Both the position numbers and the translations under genes were made by a program. Below the pieces are notes generated by a model, which was not told where the DNA came from, did no database searches, and saw nothing but the letters and a program-made list of their open reading frames with translations. Positions 1-9,383 of a stretch of DNA of 64,000 bases are shown piece after piece. The DNA comes from Valencia hispanica (taxonomy: Eukaryota > Chordata > Actinopteri > Cyprinodontiformes > Valenciidae), in assembly GCA_963556495.2 (NCBI GenBank), contig OY747705.1:3849501-3913500 (forward strand). The letters are read 5' to 3'. How positions within the stretch are numbered: the stretch's first letter is position 1; every line of letters starts with the position of its first letter.

Positions 1-269
1 TTGTGTGAGGTGGGGAGGGGTGGGGGAGCTCTGCAGGGGTGAGGCTCTCCGCTGAGTACGTAAGGTCGGAGGAGGAGATGGGTGGAAAAGGTGGGGATAA
101 GTGGGAGCAGGCGTTTCAGCAACCCCGAGAACTACCAGCAGAGACTCAAAGATTACTCTAACATTAGTGAATGGGTCAGAGCAACACTTCAGGCATGTTT
201 TTAATGAGGGAAAGACAGGTTCTCAGGATATTAAGCTTCAGAAAGTCCATTTTGCATAAAACAGCCCCT
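1..269. mobile_element. Right end of a TTAA-flanked MITE
   Basis: Non-coding. The stretch ends with aaacagcccc and then TTAA at 270-273. The motif gcatgttttta followed by a gaggga run (193-212) recurs in the same relative place near the right end of the MITE at 765-1252, so the two are related families. A left end of the same sort (TTAA, then a G run and ctgtttta) occurs at 21971. TTAA duplication with purine-starting termini is known for the Kolobok superfamily; piggyBac also uses TTAA. The left end lies outside the window. Confidence 0.5.
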
Positions 270-400
270 TTAAGCACGTAGACAGTTCCTTATCTACAAA
301 AGACAGACAATTAACAGATAAAGAATACTGCAATGATTTGACAGTGTGATGGATTGAAGCCAAGAATAACTAAAACACCAAACTTTGATGATACAGCATT

Positions 401-760
401 ATGAAGTCAAAGGAACACAACAGACAGGTCAGGGACACATTTGTGGAGTTTAAAGCAGGGTTAGGTTATAAAACAGTGCTGGCATTTCACTCTGTTGAAT
501 CCATCATTCAAGAATAGAAGGATTATGGTACAAGTGCAAACCTACCAAGACATGGTCATGTACCTAAAAAGGTGAACTCAAGCATGAAGAGCATTAATCA
601 GAGAGGTAACCAACTTCCCTGGAGCAGCTTCAGAGATCTACATCCCATTTGGGAAAATCTATTGACAGACCAACTATACAGTAGCTCATGCACTTCATAA
701 ATCTGGACTTGGAGGTAAAAGAAAAACAAGACTGTTGAAAGAAGCCATTAGAAGTTAAAT
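401..760 (+). pseudogene. Tc1-type transposase, N-terminal remnant
   Basis: The frame from ATG 401 reads MKSKEHNRQVRDTFVEFKAG and continues GLGYKT, which matches the first helix-turn-helix (paired-like) of Tc1 transposases that bind the terminal repeats. Further on, readable pieces such as YGTSANLPRHGH fit the second DNA-binding subdomain. Stops interrupt the frame from about codon 39. The reading is then cut by the TTAA element at 765-1252, after which a short Tc1-like piece (agtttgccacaaa, 1257 on) resumes before fading by about 1320. The catalytic DDE half is absent, so this is a fossil. Terminal repeats are not recognisable. Confidence 0.6.
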
Positions 761-764
761 TTAA

Positions 765-1252
765 AGGGGGGTGGCACGTTCTTCATATGCAGAAAGAGCA
801 ATTCTGAGGTCCAGTACATCAATAATTTTACCTGAAATAGATCTGTAAGTTCAGTAAATGATTTATACTACCTATTTGACCCTGACCCTGAAAGTGAAAT
901 ATTGGATGAACCGGAGCGCGTTCAGCGGCTCGTTCAAGAGCTACTACTTTCCACAGGTGCTACCTGATTGCTGCTGATGACGCTCTGCTTTAGTGCTCTG
1001 GGAGCGGGGGAGGGAGGGCTGTGGAGAGAGGTGGGCGGTAATCAAAATTTAGGGGCGTTGCTGGGAGGTTAGGGCATTCCTAGGAGGACCCTGGCGTTCA
1101 GTGCTCAACATGGCGGCCGCAAGAGTTTATAGATATTACTCAAACATACATAAATTAACCTAAGAAACACGTTAGGCATGTTTTTAAGGAGGGAATGGCA
1201 TAAGAATGCGATGAAAAGCTTTAAAAAGTGGATTTTACATGACACCCCTCCT
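765..1252. mobile_element. TTAA-flanked MITE (Kolobok-like) inside a Tc1 remnant
   Basis: TTAA at 761-764 and 1253-1256 flank a 488-base element. The ends form imperfect inverted repeats: aggggggtggca at the left against tgacacccctcct at the right. It interrupts Tc1 transposase sequence, which supports a real insertion rather than a chance palindrome. It has no coding capacity that I can see; the middle is GC-rich (960-1120). Superfamily assignment rests only on TTAA and the purine-purine termini. Confidence 0.6.
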
Positions 1253-1406
1253 TTAAAGTTTGCCACAAAACTATAGATAAGTGGAAGGAATGGTCTTCTG
1301 ACAATCTGTTTGGAATTTGAGTCCAGCCTCCCCTAGTCATATTTCACAATGCCCTTGGGCAAGGCCAGGGGTGGACTGGCCATCTGGCATACCGGGCATC
1401 ATCCCG

Positions 1407-1504
1407 GTGGGCCGTTGACCCATTGTGGGCCGTTGACCCATTGTGGGCCGTTGACCCATTGTGGGCCGTTGACCCATTGTGGGCCGTTGACCCATTGTGG
1501 GCCG
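1407..1504. repeat. 18-base minisatellite, five copies
   Basis: The unit gtgggccgttgacccatt is repeated exactly five times from 1407 to 1496, with a partial sixth copy to 1504. Because 18 is a multiple of three, all frames stay open and give the hexapeptide GPLTHC on the plus strand and a PQWVNG-type repeat on the minus strand. These open frames are a by-product of the repeat, not evidence of a protein. Perfect identity of units suggests recent expansion or slippage. Confidence 0.95.
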
Positions 1505-1750
1505 GTCTGCTGTTTTTTTTTTCCTCTCTCTAAATTCCCTCCAATTGGGCCGGCCAATTGGCTACAGAGGGCTAGCAGTGTATTGCCAGCATCGACACGT
1601 ATTATTGGTCTATGTTTGTCATCGTCAAACAATCATGGGCTGACCGCCTATGAGAGCCATGACAGTGCTGTCAATCACAACACAAACCAGGGTGGGCGGG
1701 ACCTCATGACATGGGCCGGAGTGGTGGGACGGGATGCTGCTGAGCTGAAA

Positions 1751-1912
1751 ATGGAGAAACGCTCCGGTGGCGCTGAAAAAGTACGGCTCAAAAAGCTGAA
1801 ATCTCTGGAGGTGGAAGCTGCTAAATGTTTAAGGTTGACAGACCTATTTGGTGCCGGGGTCACCACCCCAGCAGCTGCTGCGCGAGGAGACGCGCAAGTG
1901 GAGACATCCATG
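1751..1912 (+). CDS. First exon of a hAT (ZMYM1/DUF4371-like) transposase
   Basis: Fifty-four codons from ATG 1751 to a consensus splice donor (G|GTAAGT at 1912/1913). The peptide has a basic stretch followed by a SGGAEKVRLKK...LEVEAAKCLRLTDLFG motif, resembling the N-terminal leader before the TTF-type zinc finger of ZMYM1-like hAT transposases. No stop or frameshift lies inside the exon. An open frame runs upstream in phase through the minisatellite to 1349, but ATG 1751 is where family similarity begins. A paralogous exon with the same donor position occurs at 29499-29598. I see no downstream exon in this element, so a functional protein is unlikely. Confidence 0.55.
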
Positions 1913-2704
1913 GTAAGTAACGTTAGCGTGGAGTTGGCTCGGCTACATTTTTAGACATGCCCAAAATAAAGCCTAAAGTGGTTTTACATTGACTGCGATG
2001 TGACCTGAATAACTGAATACTTGTGAAAACATATTAGCCCAGAGTTGAAGGGCTGACTGTTGGTAGTTGCGGTTGATTTAGTTAAATATGCCAAATTGTG
2101 ATACTTTCGAAAATTATTGTTCAGATGATTTAGCTAAGCTAGCTAACAGCTACTAATGGCAGCGGTCTCTGGTTGCCATAGCAACAGTAAACATTAAGGG
2201 GAGACACTACAGGTTAATAGGGAGAACAGTTAGCTTCAAGATACCTTCATGAAACTTGACAAACTTAATCCTAGTATTAAAACAAACATCTTTTGTATTA
2301 GAAGTTTTGATATAAATTTTGTTTAGATATGCAAATGAGGTGTAATCTGGTTAAAATGTGCTAATTTGCATATATGCTTAAATCTCAAAATTGGTGAGAG
2401 ACAGATTGAATTTGTCTTTAATTTTCTAATCATATATGTTATATGAATCGAAAAAACTTCAAAAACTTTTTACAGAAGGAAATAGGTTTATTTCATTTCA
2501 CTACTTCATAAATCACAAAACAGTGTCAGTAGCTCCAAAAAACTCATTTTCGGCCTGTTGTTTTTACACAAAATAGCACATATATATTTTTTTGAACGAT
2601 GTATTGACAAATCGCTCTAATTTTTTCAGCTCATAGCATAGAACAATGGTGGAAGGTTTGGTGTACATTGGTATAACTGATTTCAAGATTATTCGCTTTG
2701 AATG

Positions 2705-3138
2705 TGTCACGCTGCCCTATTCCTGCCTGATTGTCTTCACCTGTCTGTCTCATCATCCACACCTGATCCTACTCACCTCCTGCCTTTAAGACCCCTCACT
2801 TCCTTTCACTCCTGGCCGGATCATTCTGTCACAGGATGTGTGGAGAATGGACCCAAACGCACTCGCTGAAGGAAGGTGCAGGATGTTTTATTAAAGTGAG
2901 GAGATCGTGATGATGGTGGTGAACGGAGACACTGGACATCGGGCTGGAACGAAGAGGCAGGAAGACGACACACCATGGGGATGAAGACAATAGAGGACTA
3001 GGAGGAAGGAGGACTAGGATGATCCGGCCGGGAGTGAAAGGAAGTGAGGGGTCTTAAAGGCAGGAGGTGAGTAGGATCAGGTGTGGATGATGAAACAGAC
3101 CGGTGAAGACAATCAGGCAGGAATAGGGCAGCGTGACA
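2705..3138. mobile_element. Fold-back insertion with 120-base inverted arms
   Basis: Arms 2705-2824 and 3019-3138 are near-perfect reverse complements of about 120 bases. The outer ends read TGTCACGCTG and CAGCGTGACA, flanked by GAATG on both sides (2700-2704 and 3139-3143), a 5-base target duplication. Between the arms lies a unit that itself starts with TGTCACAGG (2827) and contains a ttttatt motif, resembling the LTR of a short fish retroelement. One reading is an LTR-like unit (2827-3138) whose last 120 bases were copied inverted at its front. It carries no gene. It is nested in the hAT element 1366-3651. Confidence 0.75.
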
Positions 3139-4178
3139 GAATGTTGGGAAAAACTCATTTTGAGAAAAACAAAGATTTGCATTAGATAATTCAATGCAAG
3201 GTGAAGAACAAATGACCCTCGAATCCCTCGTTTTGTTTTTGTGATTGGTCATTAATTTAAACAGGAATACCATTTTTGGATATTTTTCTTTTTTTGGGGC
3301 TTGTTCTCTCTCTGCCTCCACTTCACTTTTTGGCTACTACTGAGACGTCTCTGATTTGAGTATATCATGTGTCTTATAATGTTTCATGAATTCATACTTG
3401 ATTTGTTCCGTTGAGACTATAATGAATAAATACTGAGTGATTGATTGCCATAGTTGTCAGTTTTGGTCCTTGAGTTCACAGTTTTGTGCTTTATTTGTTA
3501 ACTGCTATCAAGGAATATGACTCTCGTTTGTACTGTAGTATGCATGAGAGGAGATGCTGCGAGATTTGTTGACTTTTATGTAGTGTCGGCTGATAAATTG
3601 GAGGGGGCTGGTCTGGACAGAAAAGGCCATTTTTGTCCCAGTCCACCCCTGGGCAAGACACTTTCAGCCAACATTTTCCCCGACCAACAGAGTCTCTTTG
3701 TTGGGTTTGGGGTCCAGATGGTCATTGTTCTAGAAATTGCCCACTGCTTTTAGCGACCCTTGGATTCCCACCTTCAATGTTTCTATGAATATAATTTCTT
3801 GTAAATAGCTATATCAGTTGAATTTAGTGCACTTTACAGCTTTAATCACTATTTTTCGTTTAACAAAAATATTATTAAATCAATAATGACCTAGTTTTCA
3901 ACCACATTTGTCAATATTTCATGAAGTTTATCTAGATAAAAACTATAGAACTTCATTTGAGACCTCTAATATAAAGATGTGTAAAGAGAATATCTTTTCA
4001 TGGGACTCTGACATTTTAGTATTCAGTAAGTAGGAATATAGTTGACTTTTCAAACAGGAACAGTCTCTCATCTCAGGATTACACCCATGTCCCACCTTTG
4101 AATTTGAGACTTTAGTTTTACTGCTAGTGAAAGACATGACGCCAAAGGAAAATAAAACTTTCAAAGCACCTTTCTAAG

Positions 4179-4965
4179 CAGAGCCGGCCCAAGGCAGAAG
4201 CGAACTAAGCTACTGCTTAGGGCCCCCAGACCATCAGGGGCTCCTCATAAATGTTTAAATTTAAACACAGACCACAGATCTAAATGTTTGCTTATGGAAA
4301 AGATTTGACCGTTTGAGTGGAGATAAATTAAAAGTTTTTAACATTTAAAAGAATTTTAAAGTTAACTTTATAAAAGAGTAAAAAAACAAAACATCTTTAC
4401 TGTGCGGTTGTTGTGTTACCATGGTTACAATCCAATGCTATGGGTTTAATCTCTTTGTGTTTGAGCATCAGTTAGAAAACATTTACAGCTAGAAAACATT
4501 TACAGGTTTTTCTAAACACCAGCAGAAATGTCAAGATAGACTGTGTTAACCACTTGCATGCTGTAGGATTTCCTTCCCTTGAAGTGATCAGAAAAGCTGC
4601 CATCCAGAGAGTCTTTCTGATCACTTCAAATTTTCCTTGGCAGCCACTTTGGCTGAAGTGGTGCTCGTAATCCCAGTCTCCAGTGTGTCAACAGAGCGCA
4701 GATTCATCTTCCATTACGCACAAGAGGAAACACAGTTCAGCTCCATGAGCCCACAGTAGGTGAAATGTCATAATTAATACATGTAGGCTATTAATCTGCT
4801 TGATCTGTGATGGCACGATGTGGATTTTCTGTTTAGTTTGTTTGAATTGAATATTAATTGAAATGAATGAGAATCAAATATTATTGGATTATCATTATCA
4901 TTTAAAAAATTCAGGGTAAAAATAGGTTATATTAGGATATTTTGACCCCGTCAGTCAAAATGATC
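4179..4965 (+). mobile_element. Old hAT fossil with dimerisation-domain remnant
   Basis: Starts with a hAT-like terminus cagagccggccc (4179). From 4631 to 4759 one frame reads LAEVVLVIPVSSVSTERRF and ends in a stop. This matches the C-terminal hAT dimerisation domain, whose hallmark is a hydrophobic run followed by SxxxSERxFS; here it is SSVSTERRF. Upstream coding is destroyed and I could not find a matching right terminus. The stretch 4840-4965, ending around ttttgaccccgtcagtcaaaa, has an inverted relative at 34930-35050. Confidence 0.55.
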
Positions 4966-5870
4966 AACAACAAAAAATTGTTGCATGACCTATGCTCTTC
5001 AGAGAATGGCTTGTATGCATGTTAGCTACAAAACATTTGGTGGTATTTGACAGCTCATCAGTTCTGATTTAAACTAGAAAAAGTCAATATATTATTCTGG
5101 CCAGCAAAGAGGTTATTTATAGGAAAATATGCATTTTAGGTTCTAATGTTTGAGTAAACGAGGCTAGACACTGCAGAAGGCTCTGAGGCACAACCAAATG
5201 ACCATGATTGCCAAAGCACTTCGACAGCTCCTGTCCCCATGCTCATCAGTGATTTGTCTTCCCTTCAGGCTGCTTATCAGTATTCTGCTACCCCACTACC
5301 AGACAGGAAACCTGATTCTTATAGACATGATTGTGTATTTTGCATGCAGGAGCAATATCAATGCACACTCTTAATGTCACAGAGTGATGGATGTCTGGAT
5401 CCTTTTGATCTTAAACTGCAAATCCATACACACACCCACACGCGCAGAGTCATGGTACTAGGACGAATTAAATCTGAATCGGAATACTAAAATCTTTTTA
5501 AACCTTGGAAAATCTTAGACTAAACTGAAAACTTTAAACTGCTCTGTATATCAGCAGATGAAAACACTTAACATTGTTAAGCAGTTTTCTTCAGCAGGAT
5601 TATCATCAGTCAGTGCGTTTACATGCACATCTAAATTGAGCTTTTGGGAATAGTAGAGCTAATACCTTAACCACAATGGGGGGCTTTATCACAGTTTACA
5701 TCTCTCTCAAAGGGCTCCACTCCTGGGTCTCTCACGAACTCTGCCAGTAGTTCTGTGTCATGATGCAAATCTGCTGATGACACTTTGAGACACACCAAGT
5801 TCACCTGCAACATTTGACTGCCTGCCACCGACCCGAAAGCGCGCTATAGCCAGGTGGTGCTGCTCGTTTG
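4966..5870. other. Non-coding stretch
   Basis: No gene or recognisable element. A short CA-rich microsatellite is near 5430-5445. The 83-codon frame at 5239-5490 has no domain I recognise and probably arises by chance. Confidence 0.6.
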
Positions 5871-5945
5871 TTAAAGCTGCAGTAGGTAACTTGAATAAAA
5901 GTAACTTTTTGTGATACTTCCTAAAACTGTCCATATGTCCTGAGA

Positions 5946-6363
5946 GTGGGAAATGAGATTTGTAATGTGTTAAAAAAAGCAGCTCAATTGGTCACACCTT
6001 CAGCCCCTACTGCGATTTGCAAGAATCCACCGCGCCCGATAGAAAACACCCAATCAGAGCCAGAGCAGCGTCTGAAGGAGTGTCTGACATCTGTCTATCA
6101 CTCCTCACACACACACACCGACCCGCCCCTCGCTCCGCTACGCAACTGGCTGCCCGTACCGCCGCTGCCAACAACAGCATATACGGCTAAGATAACAAAA
6201 AAGAAGATGACCGAGGAGGACAAAAAAGCTAAGAAGAAAGAAGTTGACCAGACCGAGATAAAATGAGGGTAAATATTGGCGTAGCCTTTGAGAGGTGGAG
6301 GGAGCTACGGGACCTGAAAGCATTTTAAACCGATTCCGAGTTGGCAATGTTTCTGCTTGACAG
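5946..6363 (+). pseudogene. Exon-like coding remnant inside the TTAA element
   Basis: A frame of 106 codons (5946-6266) ends in a lysine-rich tail KKMTEEDKKAKKKEVDQTEI. In a shifted frame starting at 6263 the reading continues RVNIGVAFERWRELRDLKAF, a stop (TAA at about 6326), then TDSELAMFLLDR up to a splice-donor-like site (CAG|GTAATT, 6363/6364). The basic tail plus the FERWREL...FLLDR stretch resembles a leader found ahead of DNA-binding fingers in several fish transposon-derived proteins. One frameshift and one nonsense codon separate it from an open exon. Exact family not established. Confidence 0.45.
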
Positions 6364-6692
6364 GTAATTACCCTTGCTTGATTAATATTTGTTTTTTTGT
6401 TTGTTTGTTTGTTTTTTGGTGGTGGTATTACAGTAAACCTCCGCAGCGCGTACGATCATCCGTGCACTCACAGCTAATGTTGTCATATGTGGTTTTATGT
6501 TAGGAAATATTCACGAAAGTTTGTTTTCTAAGTCGCGTCAGCTGATTATCTCTGGCAGTTGTTACGCCAGTAGCGCAGCCGAAGGAGGGAGGAAGGCATT
6601 GGAGGCGGGGCTTGAGTGCATCGGAGACGGAGGGGGAGTGATGTGAAGCTTGTTTGGGTTTAAATTTTCAAGCAAAGTCTGCTCTCCTCTCT

Positions 6693-6952
6693 ACGGAAGA
6701 GGATTAGGGCCACTGAAGGAAAAAAAAAATAGAATTCTGAGAATAAAGTCAGAATTCTGACTTTATTCTCAGAATTCTGACTGTAATCTCAGAATTCTGA
6801 CTTTTTTTTGGAAATGAAAAAAAATCCTTTGTACAATTTTTTTTTGTTTTAGGTTTCTGAAAAAAGTAAGAATTCTGAGAATAAAGTCAGAATTCTGACT
6901 TTTTTCTCAGAATTCAAATTTTTTTTCTTCAGTGGCCCTAATCCTCTTCCGA
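6693..6952. mobile_element. hAT-type MITE with GAATTC palindromic core
   Basis: Perfect 8-base target duplication tcctctct at 6685-6692 and 6953-6960. Termini cggaagaggattagggccac and its complement form inverted repeats of about 25 bases. The 260-base interior is built from repeated palindromic blocks around agaattctgag, alternating with taaagtcagaattctgac and T/A runs, giving strong hairpin potential. It has no coding capacity. It sits inside the TTAA element 5875-6978, so it inserted later. Confidence 0.85.
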
Positions 6953-6984
6953 TCCTCTCTGAGTTACCTACTGCAGCTTTAAGT

Positions 6985-7262
6985 GATTTAAGTTTTTGAA
7001 GGAATGACTTACTGAAAATACCAGCTTTTTAAACCCAAAGAATGTTGAAATTGATGCCATATTGAAAAAGGTTGTCTTTAGTATTTTTTGGTGTTGGCCC
7101 CAATATGTACACAGTGAGACCATTACATAGAAAACACAAAATGAGGTGTGTCTATCACCCCAATACACTTGTCTCCCTATCCCAAAAATCTCTGAAGTGA
7201 AACAAACACCATATGCAAGACATCCACTGAGTCTCTCATAACTTATTGTGAGTAGTGTATTT
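6985..7262. repeat. Possible end of a Tc1-type element
   Basis: The stretch ends aacttattgtgagtagtgta (7243-7262), very like the end at 28245-28264 (aacttattgtgtgtagtgta) of the region holding the Tc1 transposase at 27063-28061. A shared terminal sequence suggests a 3' remnant of the same Tc1 family. No transposase is readable here. Confidence 0.35.
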
Positions 7263-7350
7263 TTTGTGCGTTCCGACTGTGTTTATATACTTATCTAGTA
7301 TTACACAATTAAATGGGAAGCTTTTTATATCTTGTATGTTATACCTTTTC

Positions 7351-9370
7351 AATTCAAATTAAAATTCAAAAATACTTTATTGATCCCAGAGGGAAATTAA
7401 GTGTTGGTATAGCTCATATAATTAATTCTTTAAGGAGTTGTTGTAGATGATGATGGCTGTGGGCAGGAAGGATTTCCTGTAGCCGTCTGTATTGCAGCGA
7501 AACTGAAGAAGCCTCCGACTGAAGACGCTCCGTTGTTGTATGACTGTCTCATGAAGAGGATGCTCAGGGTTGTCCATAATTTTTTGGATTTTATGAAGAA
7601 TCCTTCTTTGCATTATCATCTCCAGATTTTCCGCAGTTGTCCCAAGAACAGAACCAGAACCTTCTTTATCAGGTTGTTTAGCCTTTTTAAATCCCTGGCT
7701 CTGATGCTGCTACCCCAACAGATGACAGCTGTAGAGATTACACTCTCCACAACAGACTTGTAGAAGATCTGCAGCATCTTGCTGCAAACCTTGAAGGACC
7801 TAAGCTTCCTCAAGAAGTCCAGTCTGCTCTGTCGCTTCTTGTAGACGGCTTCACTGTTGCGCCTCCAGTCCAGTCTGTTGTCAAGGTGAACTCCGAGGTA
7901 TTTATATTCCTCAACCACCTCCACTTCTTCTCCCATGATGGAAACAGTGTTTGACTTATCCCTGTTTCTTCTGAAATCTACAATCATCTCCTTTGTTTTG
8001 TTCACATTCAAGGTGAGACGATTGTTTCCACACCATGTCACAAAGCGGTCCACCAGCTCTCTGTATTCAGCTTCTTGTCCATCTCTGATACACCCAACAA
8101 TTGCAGAGTCATCTGAGTATTTCTGCAGATGACAGGTCTCTGATTTGTACTGGAAGTCTGAGGTGTAGAGAGTGAAAAGGAATGGTGAGAGTACGGTCCC
8201 CTGTAGTGCTCCTGTGCTGCTGATCACCTGGTTTGACACACAATTCTTCAGTCTCACAAATTGTGGTCTGTTGGTCAGGTAGTCATTGATCCAGGCGATT
8301 GTTGAGGGCACCACCTGTGTCTTCAGGAGTTTCTGACAAAGCAAATCAGGCTGAATTGTGTTAAATGCACTGGAGAAATCAAAGAACATGATCCTCACAG
8401 TGATGCCTGCTTTGTCCAGATGACAGTGGGTTGGTTGAAGTAGGTGGATGATGGCATCTTCAACTCCAACTCCACAGCAATAGGCAAACTGCAGTGGGTC
8501 CTGATACGTTCTTGTTTTCTCACTCAGGGGTGCCAACAGGAGTCTCTCCAGGACCTTCATGATGTGGGATGTCAGGGCAACGGGTCTATAGTCATTGATG
8601 ACTGATGGGTGAGATCTTTTGGTACTGGAACAAGGCAGGATGTCTTCCACAACACTGGAACCTTCTCCTGAGTTAGGCTAAGGTTGAAGAGGTGCTGCAG
8701 AATCCCACAGAGCTGCTCAGCACAGGCCTTCAGGACTCTGGGGCTGACACCATCTGGACCTGCAGCCTTGTTCCGGTTCAGTTTCTCCAGCTGCCTCTTC
8801 ACCTGACTTTTGGAGACAGACAAGTGGGAGGGGGAGGCAAAGGGGGTAGCAGCATTTCCTGACTTGGTTTTAGTCAAACTTGTGGAATTAGAAGAGTCCA
8901 TGGCTGAGGTGAAGGATAAAACATCCGAGGTGTAACAGGAAAGCTGTTGATCAGAGGAGAGTGGGATGTCTGTTTGGCTGGGAACAGGAGAGGTGGATGC
9001 TGAGCTAGTTCCTGAACTGAACCTGTTGAAGAATATGTTCAGTTCATTGGCTCTGTCCAGACTTCCATCTATCCAATCCTTCTTGTCCTTAAAACCTGTG
9101 ATCTTTCTCATTCCTGACCAGCCATCTCTGATATTGTTCCTCTGTAGTTTGTTCTTCAGCTTCTTCCTGTATGCCTCCTTGCTGTCTCTGATCTTGACCT
9201 TATAAGTTCCTTCTGTATACTCCTCAGTAATTCCTTGTCTCCCTCCCTGAAGGCTCTTTTTTTCTTGTTTAGCAGTTCCTTCATGTCACTGGTGATCCAG
9301 GGTTTGTTATTAGGGAAGCATCTCACTGTTCTGGTGGGGATGATGTTGTCCACACAGAAGTTTATATAGT
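7351..9370 (-). mobile_element. Rex1-like LINE, 5'-truncated
   Basis: The left end is the 3' tail: AATTC-type repeats and then the aaatactttattgatccc motif abundant at the 3' ends of fish Rex1-type LINEs. The body carries endonuclease-RT linker and reverse transcriptase on the minus strand and stops abruptly near 9370, where a CA microsatellite begins, so the endonuclease is missing. A second, shorter copy (40251-40823) and a diverged fragment (15724-15880) are elsewhere in the window. No target duplication could be fixed. Confidence 0.75.
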
Positions 9371-9383
9371 CACACACACACAC
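7616..9383 (-). pseudogene. Rex1-like reverse transcriptase (broken)
   Basis: Three minus-strand frames join into one protein: 9156-9383 (linker, TRTVRCFPNNKPWITSDMK), 8572-9111 (NRNKAAGPDGVSPRVLKACA, RT finger region) and 7616-8650. The last holds YRPVALTS, palm motif A FFDFSSAFN (residues 89-97), GTVLSPFLF and motif C YSDDSAIVG with the two aspartates at 180-181. The usual residue before DD is alanine, so serine is atypical. Frameshifts fall near 9130 and 8600-8640. The thumb region (EEYKYLGVHLDNRLDWR) is intact. It would copy its own RNA by target-primed reverse transcription if whole; this copy cannot. Confidence 0.75.

Larger units (their letters stand above)
1366..3651 (+). mobile_element. 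hAT transposon with ZMYM-type transposase exon
   Basis: Inverted termini CAGGGGTGGACTGG (1366-1379) and CCAGTCCACCCCTG (3638-3651) are perfect complements. The flanks ggcaaggc (1358-1365) and ggcaagac (3652-3659) are an 8-base target duplication with one mismatch, as expected for hAT elements. The element is 2286 bases and holds a transposase first exon (1751-1912), an 18-base minisatellite beside the left terminus, and a nested fold-back insertion (2705-3138). No hAT catalytic or dimerisation domain is readable in the remainder, so it is probably an internally deleted, non-autonomous copy. The stretch 1913-2704 is AT-rich and shows nothing else. Confidence 0.82.
5875..6978 (+). mobile_element. 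TTAA-flanked transposon (Kolobok-like) with coding remnant
   Basis: TTAA at 5871-5874 and 6979-6982. Including TTAA, the termini ttaaagctgcagtaggtaac and gttacctactgcagctttaa are perfect 20-base inverted repeats. The element is 1104 bases and contains a decayed exon (about 5946-6363) and a nested hAT MITE (6693-6952). TTAA duplication and an AG start fit Kolobok, whose transposases carry THAP domains, but no THAP finger or catalytic domain is present here. It is therefore a non-autonomous derivative. Confidence 0.72.

Noticed and set aside
1407..1504. CRISPR-like direct repeats
   Set aside because: The units are contiguous without spacers and lie in eukaryotic transposon DNA; the same holds for 21747-21826.
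1349..1750. N-terminal extension of the hAT exon with GPLTHC repeats
   Set aside because: The repeat peptide comes from an 18-base minisatellite that is open in several frames on both strands; family similarity begins only at 1751.
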